The notes beneath the pieces were generated by a model that ran no database searches, had not been told where the DNA came from, and was given only the letters and a program-made list of their open reading frames with translations. DNA of 64,000 bases from Novosphingobium sp. 9U (GTDB taxonomy: Bacteria > Pseudomonadota > Alphaproteobacteria > Sphingomonadales > Sphingomonadaceae). Each line of letters starts with the position of its first letter. The stretch's first letter is position 1. The translations under genes and the position numbers were made by a program. Location: contig NZ_LR732469.1 of the NCBI RefSeq assembly GCF_902506425.1, positions 2,761,519-2,825,518 on the forward strand. The letters run 5' to 3'. Positions 58,524 through 64,000 of the stretch are shown here, piece after piece.

Positions 58524-59000
58524 ATGGCCGACGCACGCATTTTCCAGGATCTGAAAGCCGACCACGATCGCCACCGCACCATGCTCGCCAAGTTGGGCGA
58601 TGCACCGACCGAGAAGCGCGCAGACCTGTTCGAGGAGCTTCGCGTCGAGTTGCAGGCGCACGCAGCGGCTGAGGAAGAGTCGCTCTATGCCACGATGCTG
58701 GCAGTTCCGGACTTGCGCGACGATGCGCGCCATTCAGTTTCCGAGCACAAGGAAGTCGACGATTTCCTCGGCGATCTGGTGAAGCTCGATCCGGCCTCCG
58801 CAGAGTGGACCGAGACGTTCGATAAGATGCGCCATCGCTACCTCCACCACATCGGCGAGGAGGAAGAGGATATGTTCCCCGAAGCCGCCAAGATGCTGAA
58901 CGAGCTGGAAGAGGCGCGGCTCGCGAACATCTTCGAGGACCGCAAGCCCAAGGAGCTCGAGCTGGCCGAGGAAGAGAAGCCGGGTGACGATCGCGACTGA
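58524..59000 (+). CDS. Hemerythrin HHE-domain protein
   Basis: The 158-residue protein is a four-helix hemerythrin-like di-iron protein: KADHDRHRTMLAKLG, LQAHAAAEEESLYA, VSEHKEVDDFLGDL and YLHHIGEEEEDMFPEAAKML provide the histidines and glutamates. An acidic C-terminal tail follows. An AAGGAGACGC box precedes the ATG. It sits between the radical SAM gene and the UDG gene and its end overlaps the first possible UDG start codon, so it belongs to the same unit. It may sense oxygen or buffer iron or peroxide near DNA repair; this is inference. Confidence 0.85.
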   Translation: MADARIFQDLKADHDRHRTMLAKLGDAPTEKRADLFEELRVELQAHAAAEEESLYATMLAVPDLRDDARHSVSEHKEVDDFLGDLVKLDPASAEWTETFDKMRHRYLHHIGEEEEDMFPEAAKMLNELEEARLANIFEDRKPKELELAEEEKPGDDRD

Positions 59001-59016
59001 TCCGCTTCCTCAAGAC

Positions 59017-60435
59017 ATGATGCGCGCCCCTCCGGCGCGCGTCGTGCGCTTAGCGGGAGAGGACGATTGGGAAGGCTGGCGCGATGCTGCGCGCCGCTTC
59101 CTGGCGGCTCGTGTAGAGCCCGAACGGATCGTCTGGCACGCCGGAGAGAGCGCGGACGACCTCTTTGCCGATGGCAATGATACGCTGCCGCCCGAGCCGC
59201 AGCTGGAGCTGCGCGTACCGCGGCAGTTTCCGCAGATGGCACAGAGCGCATTGCTCCACTCCGATCCGGAACGCTTTGCCCTGCTCTACCGATTGCTCTG
59301 GCAAATTACCGAGCACCCCGGCTTGTTGTCCGACCAGGCTGATCCACTGGTCCGCCGGGTCGAGCTCATGGCCAAGGCGGTACGGCGTGACATCCACAAG
59401 ATGCACGCCTTCGTACGCTTTCGCGAAGTCGAGACGCCTGCCGCCGCCGGAGAAGCGCCAACTACCCGCTTCGTCGCCTGGTTCGAGCCCGAGCACCACA
59501 TCGTTCGTGCGACGGCCGGGTTCTTCGTGCGGCGCTTTGCGCAGATGGCCTGGTCGATCCTTACGCCCGAGCTGTGCATCCACTGGGATGGTCAGGTGCT
59601 GACGGAAAGCCCGGGCGCCGATCGCTCGCAAGCGCCGCGAGAGGACGCACTAGAGGACATGTGGAAGGCCTACTACGCTTCCACCTTCAATCCCGCGCGG
59701 CTCAAGATCGGCGCCATGACGCGTGAGATGCCGCGCAAGTATTGGAAGAACTTGCCCGAGGCTCAGCTGATTGCTCCGTTGATCGCCGGCGCGCAGGCTC
59801 GAGAGGCTCACATGGTTGCTCAACAGGTCGCCCCCACCGAGCGTGCGGGTACGTTGCAGGCGCTTGCCGAAGAGGCGCAAGGTTGCCGCCGCTGCCCGCT
59901 GTGGAAGGGCACCAATGGCTGCGTGTTCGGAGAGGGGCCTGGTGACGCCCGCCTGATGATCGTGGGCGAGCAGCCTGGCGACGAAGAGGACAAGAGCCAC
60001 CGGCCTTTCGTGGGGCCTGCGGGCGGCGTGCTCGATCGCGCGCTGAACGAGGCAGGGATCGACCGCGGCGAGGTTTACCTCACCAACGCCGTCAAGCACT
60101 TCAAGTACGTCATGCGCGGCAAGCGGCGGCTCCACCAGAAGCCCGACGCGCCGGAGATCGATGCGTGCCGCTGGTGGCTGGATCAGGAGATCGGCCTCGT
60201 GCGCCCGCGTGCGACGATCATGCTGGGCGCTACCGCGGTGCGGGGCGTCACAGGGAAGACGGCAGCCATCGGCAAGGCTCGCGGCACGCCGATGGCTCTG
60301 GCGCAAGGCACGGGCGTCGTGACCTGGCACCCCTCTTACATCCTGCGCCTGCCGGAACGTGACGCAGCGGACCGCGCCTACGCCGGGCTCGTCGAAGACT
60401 TGCGCCTGGCTGCCGAGCAGGCGAGCGTGACCTGA
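59017..60435 (+). CDS. DUF4130 domain fused to UdgX-like uracil-DNA glycosylase
   Basis: The 472-residue protein has an N-terminal radical-SAM-linked domain (DUF4130, about residues 1-245, with YRLLWQITEHPGLLSDQADP) and a C-terminal family 4/UdgX glycosylase with CRRCPLWKGTNGCVFGEGPG, GEQPGDEEDKSHRPFVGPAG and TWHPSYILRLPE. It has the UdgX-specific R-loop KRRLHQKP; its histidine (His373) matches the one that forms a covalent bond to DNA in UdgX. The frame can begin at a GTG (58984) inside the hemerythrin gene; the ATG at 59017 is preferred. It works with the radical SAM gene upstream. Confidence 0.9.
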   Translation: MMRAPPARVVRLAGEDDWEGWRDAARRFLAARVEPERIVWHAGESADDLFADGNDTLPPEPQLELRVPRQFPQMAQSALLHSDPERFALLYRLLWQITEHPGLLSDQADPLVRRVELMAKAVRRDIHKMHAFVRFREVETPAAAGEAPTTRFVAWFEPEHHIVRATAGFFVRRFAQMAWSILTPELCIHWDGQVLTESPGADRSQAPREDALEDMWKAYYASTFNPARLKIGAMTREMPRKYWKNLPEAQLIAPLIAGAQAREAHMVAQQVAPTERAGTLQALAEEAQGCRRCPLWKGTNGCVFGEGPGDARLMIVGEQPGDEEDKSHRPFVGPAGGVLDRALNEAGIDRGEVYLTNAVKHFKYVMRGKRRLHQKPDAPEIDACRWWLDQEIGLVRPRATIMLGATAVRGVTGKTAAIGKARGTPMALAQGTGVVTWHPSYILRLPERDAADRAYAGLVEDLRLAAEQASVT

Positions 60436-60476
60436 CGGCGGCCGCCGCTCGCCCATGTAGACAGGTCACCAGACAG

Positions 60477-60501
60477 GGAACGCGGCCACTTGCCCCGCGT
60501 T
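60477..60501 (+). promoter_or_regulatory. EcfG (general stress sigma factor) promoter
   Basis: GGAAC at 60477-60481 and CGTT at 60498-60501 are separated by 16 bases, an exact fit to the alphaproteobacterial EcfG promoter consensus. It lies 40 bases upstream of the GTG start of the FMN-binding stress protein. Confidence 0.65.
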
Positions 60502-60540
60502 AATCGCGCTGAAGTTGCGATAGATGCGAGGAGAAAGACA

Positions 60541-61005
60541 GTGGACAAGGACACGCGCGAGACGTTCTGGAAAGCCTTCGAGGACAGCCCGTTCATCATG
60601 ATGCGGCTCGAGGGATCGAACGAGCATGCCGAGCCGATGACGGCGCAACTCGACCGCGATGCGCATCACGCAATCTGGTTCTTCCTCAAGCGCGACAACC
60701 GCATTGCCGCCGGCGGCCCGGCCATGGGCCAAGTTGCCACCAAGGGCCACGATGTGTTCGCATGCATTTCGGGTGTTCTCGCCGAAGAGACCGACCAGGC
60801 GATCCGCGACAAGCAGTGGAATACCGTCGTGGAAAGCTGGTTTCCGAACGGCAAGACCGACCCCAGCGTGCTGATGCTGCGCTTCGACATCAAGGACTCT
60901 GAGGTCTGGACCGCCGACATGTCGATCACGGGCAAGTTCAAGATGTTGACCGGCATTCCGGTCAAGTCAAGTGAAGCGGGCGAGCACGCCACCGGTCCGG
61001 TTTGA
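60541..61005 (+). CDS. Pyridoxamine-phosphate-oxidase-like (general stress protein 26 type) protein
   Basis: The 154-residue split-barrel protein resembles FMN-binding general stress proteins: FEDSPFIMMRLEGSNEHAEP, then HHAIWFFLKRDNRIA and FACISGVLAEETDQ, with VVESWFPNGKTDPSVLMLRF. True pyridoxine 5'-phosphate oxidase activity is not expected. The GTG at 60541 follows a GAGGAG box nine bases upstream. A GSR promoter before it supports regulation by EcfG. It has a hairpin terminator downstream. Confidence 0.85.
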   Translation: MDKDTRETFWKAFEDSPFIMMRLEGSNEHAEPMTAQLDRDAHHAIWFFLKRDNRIAAGGPAMGQVATKGHDVFACISGVLAEETDQAIRDKQWNTVVESWFPNGKTDPSVLMLRFDIKDSEVWTADMSITGKFKMLTGIPVKSSEAGEHATGPV

Positions 61006-61010
61006 TCCGA

Positions 61011-61045
61011 CCGGAGGACCGCGGCGTCCAGCTGCGGTCCTCCGG
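61011..61045 (+). terminator. Hairpin downstream of the stress protein gene
   Basis: Arms CCGGAGGACCGC (61011-61022) and GCGGTCCTCCGG (61034-61045) are perfectly complementary, with an 11-base loop and a weak T-rich sequence after. It starts six bases after the stop and probably ends the transcript. Confidence 0.75.
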
Positions 61046-61337
61046 ATTGATCTGCTAGCTCCTTATTCGGCTAGAGTAGCGATGCGAACTCAGCTGGTGT
61101 TACAAGCGAGAGCTGGAGAACAGGTCCAGACTGTTGGACGCCAACAACGAGCACGAGGATAGCGCCAGGCCCTTGCGTTTTAAGGTGCCGCATCAGACGC
61201 TTTCAGGATCGACGCGCAGGCGTGATGCTTTGCCGAGCCGCAGCCACATCGCGCCCTTGATCACCAACCTGCCGAAATTAGCTGCAAGTCGAGCTAACGC
61301 CAAAGTCGTGGCTGAGCGTCGATGACGAGATAGCGAT
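61046..61337. other. Non-coding gap before the response regulator gene
   Basis: About 290 bases between two convergent genes show a lower G+C than the surroundings (for example GCTAGCTCCTTATTCGGC). A 63-codon frame at 61134-61325 starts with TTG and has no ribosome binding site, so I do not call it. No other feature was recognised. Confidence 0.4.
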
Positions 61338-61760
61338 CTATCCCGCGCGGAGGAGCAGCGCCTCATTGCCGAGCGGCTGAAGCTCCGAGGGACGTCGAAC
61401 TGTAAGCGTGTCATCCAAGGCGTAAGCGATCGCGTCTTCGATCGCGGCGCGCGAGAACGGCTTGTGCACTACACCAACGGCCGTGCTCGCAGGTTCTCCG
61501 ATCTGCCCCGAGTTGGCGGTCACGTAGATGATGCGCGTGCCGTATCGCTCGCACAGGAGCCTGGCAATGCCCGGCCCGGTGGGTCCATCGCGCAAGTTCA
61601 GGTCGACCAGGGCAACGGTCGGTGCCTCGCACAACGCCTCTACCGATGCCACGTCGGGCACGGTGGCGACGACAGCGTGACCACAGTCGAGGATGATATC
61701 CTCGAGCTGAATTGCGACGAGGAATTCATCCTCGACGATCACGACACGTGCAGCATTCAC
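61338..61760 (-). CDS. Single-domain response regulator (SdrG/CpdR-like receiver)
   Basis: The product is a stand-alone CheY-like receiver of about 140 residues: VVIVEDEFLVAIQLEDIILD, the phospho-acceptor aspartate in VALVDLNLRDG, the threonine in IIYVTANSGQ and the lysine in VVHKPFSRAAIEDAI. It lies 28 bases after ecfG on the same strand, so it is probably its operon partner. In sphingomonads a single-domain regulator, SdrG, acts in the general stress phosphorelay, and this is a candidate for that role. The start is uncertain: GTG at 61760 or 61775; the open frame extends to a TTG inside ecfG. Confidence 0.8.
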   Translation of the reverse strand: MNAARVVIVEDEFLVAIQLEDIILDCGHAVVATVPDVASVEALCEAPTVALVDLNLRDGPTGPGIARLLCERYGTRIIYVTANSGQIGEPASTAVGVVHKPFSRAAIEDAIAYALDDTLTVRRPSELQPLGNEALLLRAG

Positions 61761-61788
61761 GCCTGATGTCCCCACCGTTACCTGGTTG

Positions 61789-62427
61789 TTACGCGGCGAG
61801 CTGGCGCTGTTCGTCGCTGTTCGCAATCTTCGCCAGTTCGTTGAAGAACGCGTCGATTGCTTCGCCGGTTAAAACGAAGTTGTGGCGGAAGTCTGGAAGC
61901 TGACCGGACTCGATGACCTTGCTCAGCATCGAGCGAGCACGGCAGATGCGGCTCTTCACGGTGCCGAGTGCGATGCCGCAGATATCGGCGATCTCTTCGT
62001 ACGAGAGATTGCCGGCAGCGACCAGGATCAGCGCTTCGCGGTAAGTGTCGGGGATTGCCGTCAGAGCGCGCAACACATCGCCCAGCTCGATCGCGCTCTC
62101 CTGGCTGGCAGGCGCACGCAGGATGCGCTCGGCCGCAAGTTCGTCATACTCGCCATGGAACCGCGCGCGACGTGCTTCGCTGTAGAAGTGATTGCGCAGG
62201 ATCGTGAAGGTCCATGCCTTGAAGTTGGTGCCGGCAGCATAACGCTCGCGAGCTGCCCAGGCGCGCAGCATGGCTTCTTGCGCGAGGTCATCGGCGCGGT
62301 CGCGACAACCGCAAAGGCCACGCGCGAAAGCGCGAAGGTGAGGCGCGACTTCGGTCAAGGCTCGCTTGAAATCCCGATCGCTCAGCGACCGTGCAGGCTC
62401 AACCTCGATCTCGGTTGCAACCGTCAT
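61789..62427 (-). CDS. ecfG: General stress response ECF sigma factor EcfG
   Basis: The 212-residue ECF sigma factor of the EcfG (ECF15) group has region 2 with RADDLAQEAMLRAWAARERY and NFKAWTFTILRNHFYSEARR, and region 4 with LSYEEIADICGIALGTVKSR and ICRARSMLSKVIE. It directs transcription from GGAAC/CGTT promoters when PhyR removes its anti-sigma factor. The ATG at 62427 follows GGAGGGAAGC. The gene has its own EcfG-type promoter and is divergent from phyR across 543 bases. Confidence 0.93.
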   Translation of the reverse strand: MTVATEIEVEPARSLSDRDFKRALTEVAPHLRAFARGLCGCRDRADDLAQEAMLRAWAARERYAAGTNFKAWTFTILRNHFYSEARRARFHGEYDELAAERILRAPASQESAIELGDVLRALTAIPDTYREALILVAAGNLSYEEIADICGIALGTVKSRICRARSMLSKVIESGQLPDFRHNFVLTGEAIDAFFNELAKIANSDEQRQLAA

Positions 62428-62460
62428 ATGCTTCCCTCCAACTGCCTCTGTAGACTTCTG

Positions 62461-62486
62461 AACGTATCTCGACGCCAAATGGTTCC
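62461..62486 (-). promoter_or_regulatory. EcfG-type promoter of ecfG (autoregulation)
   Basis: On the minus strand GGAAC (plus-strand GTTCC at 62482-62486) and CGTT (plus-strand AACG at 62461-62464) are 17 bases apart, 34 bases upstream of the ecfG ATG. The match to the consensus is exact. Confidence 0.65.
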
Positions 62487-62970
62487 TGAGTCACACAACG
62501 AGCTTAGCCAGAGGCCGCTGAAACGTGGGGAATGCGTCAGCCTTGCGACGGATAGAACGTCAGTTACGACGAAGCGGGGGAACATGCAGACCACTGCCAA
62601 GTTCGTTCGGCCAAACGAAATGAGGCCCCCGTCCGGGTAGACGGGAGCCTCGGGATCGGATCACCACCGGTTGCGGGGGGGGGTGGGAGGGCCAGTGGTG
62701 ATACCAGTGAAACATCCGGCCCCGAAAAGAGTTCCCCGTATCGATGATAGGCTTGAAAAATAATGGCGCCTTGGCGTTGCGGCTCATGGATACGCAGCCA
62801 TATGCACGCACGATGTTCGGCAATGGCCCTCCTCACCCCCTTGCCGGCCCCTAAGGTCAGCAGGCCCAAACTGGGTTGCCTCGCACTCGAACCATGCTAG
62901 GTTTCGAGCTTGGCTGCCGAACCAGTTCAGATTGAACGTAAACTGCGCCAACTCCATGCAAGGAATGAGC
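62487..62970. other. Intergenic region between ecfG and phyR
   Basis: This 484-base stretch carries the phyR 5' region. It holds a run of nine G at 62674-62682 and a hairpin around 62621-62650 (GAGGCCCCCGT paired with ACGGGAGCCTC). Short frames on both strands were checked for a NepR-like sequence (an LRxxYxxxxxExIPxxxxxLLxxLD-type pattern), and none was found. Confidence 0.5.
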
Positions 62971-63768
62971 ATGTCCGTCTCCGACCAGATCAGCGTCCAG
63001 CTTCCCTATTTGCGCCGCTACGCCCGCGCATTGACCGGGTCGCAGCATTCGGGGGACGCCTATGTCCGTGCAACGTTGGAGGCGGCCCTGGCGGATCAGT
63101 CGCTCCGGTCGGACATCGCCCGAAGCCGCGCTGCGCTTTATGGTGCTTTCACGCGGATCTGGTCGACCTCGCACGTCGATGAGCCCGTTGGCGCCGACAT
63201 GGGCGACGACCTGCACGAGCAGGCGGCGCAGACGAAGCTGGCCACGATCGCTCCGACGCACCGGCAGGCTCTGCTGCTGACGACAGTCGAAGAATTCTCG
63301 CGCGAAGATTGCGCCGACATCCTCGGCATCGACACGCCCGATGTGGACACGCTCGTCCGCCAGGCGATCGAGGAGATCGAGAGCGAGAGCACCACGGACG
63401 TTCTCATCATCGAGGACGAGCCGCTGATCTCGATGCAGCTGGAGGGCCTGGTTTCCGAACTCGGCCATAACGTGGTCGGGACGGCCGCGACGCGTGCGCA
63501 GGCACTCGAGCTGTTCCGCAAGCATCCTGCAGGGCTCGTGCTGGCGGATATCCAGCTGGCGGATGGCAGCTCGGGCATCGACGCTGTGGAGGACTTGCTT
63601 CAGTTCGGCGACGTTCCGGTGATCTTCATCACTGCCTATCCGGAGCGTTTGCTCACGGGCGAGCGCCCGGAGCCGACGTATCTGGTCACCAAGCCGTTCC
63701 AGGAGGCCACCGTGCGCGCCTCCATCAGCCAGGCGCTGTTCTTCGGATCCAGTCGCCCGCTCAACTGA
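62971..63768 (+). CDS. phyR: General stress response anti-anti-sigma response regulator PhyR
   Basis: The 265-residue PhyR has an N-terminal sigma-factor-like domain (LPYLRRYARALTGSQHSGDA and APTHRQALLLTTVEEFSRED) followed by a receiver with VLIIEDEPLISMQLEGLVSE, the phospho-acceptor aspartate in LADIQLADGSSG and IFITAYPERLLTG-VTKPF. When phosphorylated it binds NepR and frees EcfG. AAGGA seven bases before the ATG at 62971 supports this start; the frame is open to 62932. A strong hairpin terminator follows. Confidence 0.95.
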   Translation: MSVSDQISVQLPYLRRYARALTGSQHSGDAYVRATLEAALADQSLRSDIARSRAALYGAFTRIWSTSHVDEPVGADMGDDLHEQAAQTKLATIAPTHRQALLLTTVEEFSREDCADILGIDTPDVDTLVRQAIEEIESESTTDVLIIEDEPLISMQLEGLVSELGHNVVGTAATRAQALELFRKHPAGLVLADIQLADGSSGIDAVEDLLQFGDVPVIFITAYPERLLTGERPEPTYLVTKPFQEATVRASISQALFFGSSRPLN

Positions 63769-63803
63769 AACAGGGCTGCTTCCTGCAGCCTTGCCGCGAC
63801 ACT

Positions 63804-63842
63804 AGAACGCCTCTCCCGAGCTGGTCGGGGGAGGCGTTCTTG
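63804..63842 (+). terminator. Intrinsic terminator after phyR
   Basis: Sixteen-base arms at 63804-63819 and 63825-63840 pair with one G-T wobble around a GCTGG loop; the right arm ends in TTCT followed by T. It lies 36 bases after the phyR stop. Confidence 0.8.
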
Positions 63843-63909
63843 CATGTGCGGAAGGCGCAGCGGCTTGGGTCGCCAATTGAGTGCTACAAAAAGCAGGTGA
63901 GCAGTTGCT

Positions 63910-64000
63910 CCTCCTCCCTTGAGGGAGGAGGTTGGGAGGTGGGTGTACCCACGCTGGCGTGGACGCGCTGCCTGGCGGCATCGCTCCCCCACCCCCACCC
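63910..64000. repeat. Palindromic repeat cut by the right edge
   Basis: CTCCTCCCTTGAGGGAGGAG is a hairpin near 63911-63932 and is followed by a GGTGGGTGTACCCAC palindrome and a C-rich end. The layout resembles the extragenic repeats elsewhere in the window; the rest lies outside. Confidence 0.55.

Noticed and set aside
61134..61325. 63-codon plus-strand frame before the response regulator
   Set aside because: TTG start, no Shine-Dalgarno, unconserved-looking composition.
62579..62607. GGAAC...CGTT on the plus strand upstream of phyR
   Set aside because: The spacer is 20 bases, outside the 16-17 required.
62560..62823. 87-codon frame on the minus strand as a NepR candidate
   Set aside because: No NepR motif, no ribosome binding site, and it reads through a hairpin and the poly-C tract.

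Overview
The window is G+C-rich alphaproteobacterial chromosome, almost certainly from a member of the Sphingomonadales (Novosphingobium/Sphingomonas-like). The reasons are the PhyR/EcfG general stress response locus at the right end, the 55-residue L33, a ribosomal protein S12 with Arg at position 88, a bacteriophytochrome/heme oxygenase pair, a Rieske oxygenase, and several families of GC-rich palindromic repeats typical of this order. No rRNA operon, phage, insertion sequence or CRISPR array was seen. Coding density is high. The left edge cuts a LolA-like gene and the right edge cuts a palindromic repeat.

Layout. 1-2546: LolA-like fragment, rpmG, a REP-type inverted repeat, a uppP-ppk2 pair with overlapping stop and start, and an unlisted 59-residue ORF. 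2784-7580: a 2-oxo-acid (branched-chain type) dehydrogenase operon E1alpha-E1beta-E2, then thyA. 7739-20058: tRNA-Pro, a CHASE3-GGDEF cyclase, recG, a host-attachment-family protein, sdhE, mfd, a GT-C membrane glycosyltransferase, an EAL protein, nadK and tRNA-Asn. 20126-32390: a KstD-like flavoprotein with a PaaI-type thioesterase broken by an amber codon, enoyl-CoA hydratase, chrA, an MFS exporter, a GAF-GGDEF-EAL protein, LuxR and MarR regulators and a large membrane protein. 32391-46571: the str-S10-spc ribosomal superoperon from rpsL to rpmD, ended by a strong terminator immediately after rpmD, so rplO, secY, adk, rpsM, rpsK, rpoA and rplQ are not in their classical place. 46666-52714: SnoaL-like protein, an unknown protein, Rieske oxygenase, a PhoX-type phosphatase and a Crp/Fnr regulator. 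52968-63768: heme oxygenase and a hybrid bacteriophytochrome kinase, topoisomerase IB, a DNA repair module (radical SAM protein, hemerythrin, UdgX-like uracil-DNA glycosylase), an FMN-binding stress protein, a single-domain response regulator, ecfG and phyR.

The most coherent and interesting part is the last 11 kb. A biliverdin-producing heme oxygenase feeds a bacteriophytochrome whose output is an HWE-type kinase plus its own receiver, the kinase class that drives PhyR in sphingomonads. Beyond it, a DNA-damage module carries an alphaproteobacterial LexA-type box (GAAC-N7-GAAC) at its front, and sites fitting the EcfG promoter consensus (GGAAC-N16/17-CGTT) lie upstream of the stress-protein gene and of ecfG, with a weaker one before the hemerythrin gene. 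This suggests that light sensing, the general stress response and uracil/DNA repair are wired together here. I could not find the anti-sigma factor NepR that normally sits between phyR and ecfG.

Other points to look at are the structured, roughly 300-base gap between rpsJ and rplC, an RG-rich N-terminal extension on ribosomal protein S5, a palindromic repeat translated in frame inside the E2 linker, and the natural streptomycin-resistance residue in S12. All coordinates were read by eye; family assignments rest on recognised motifs and not on a database search.
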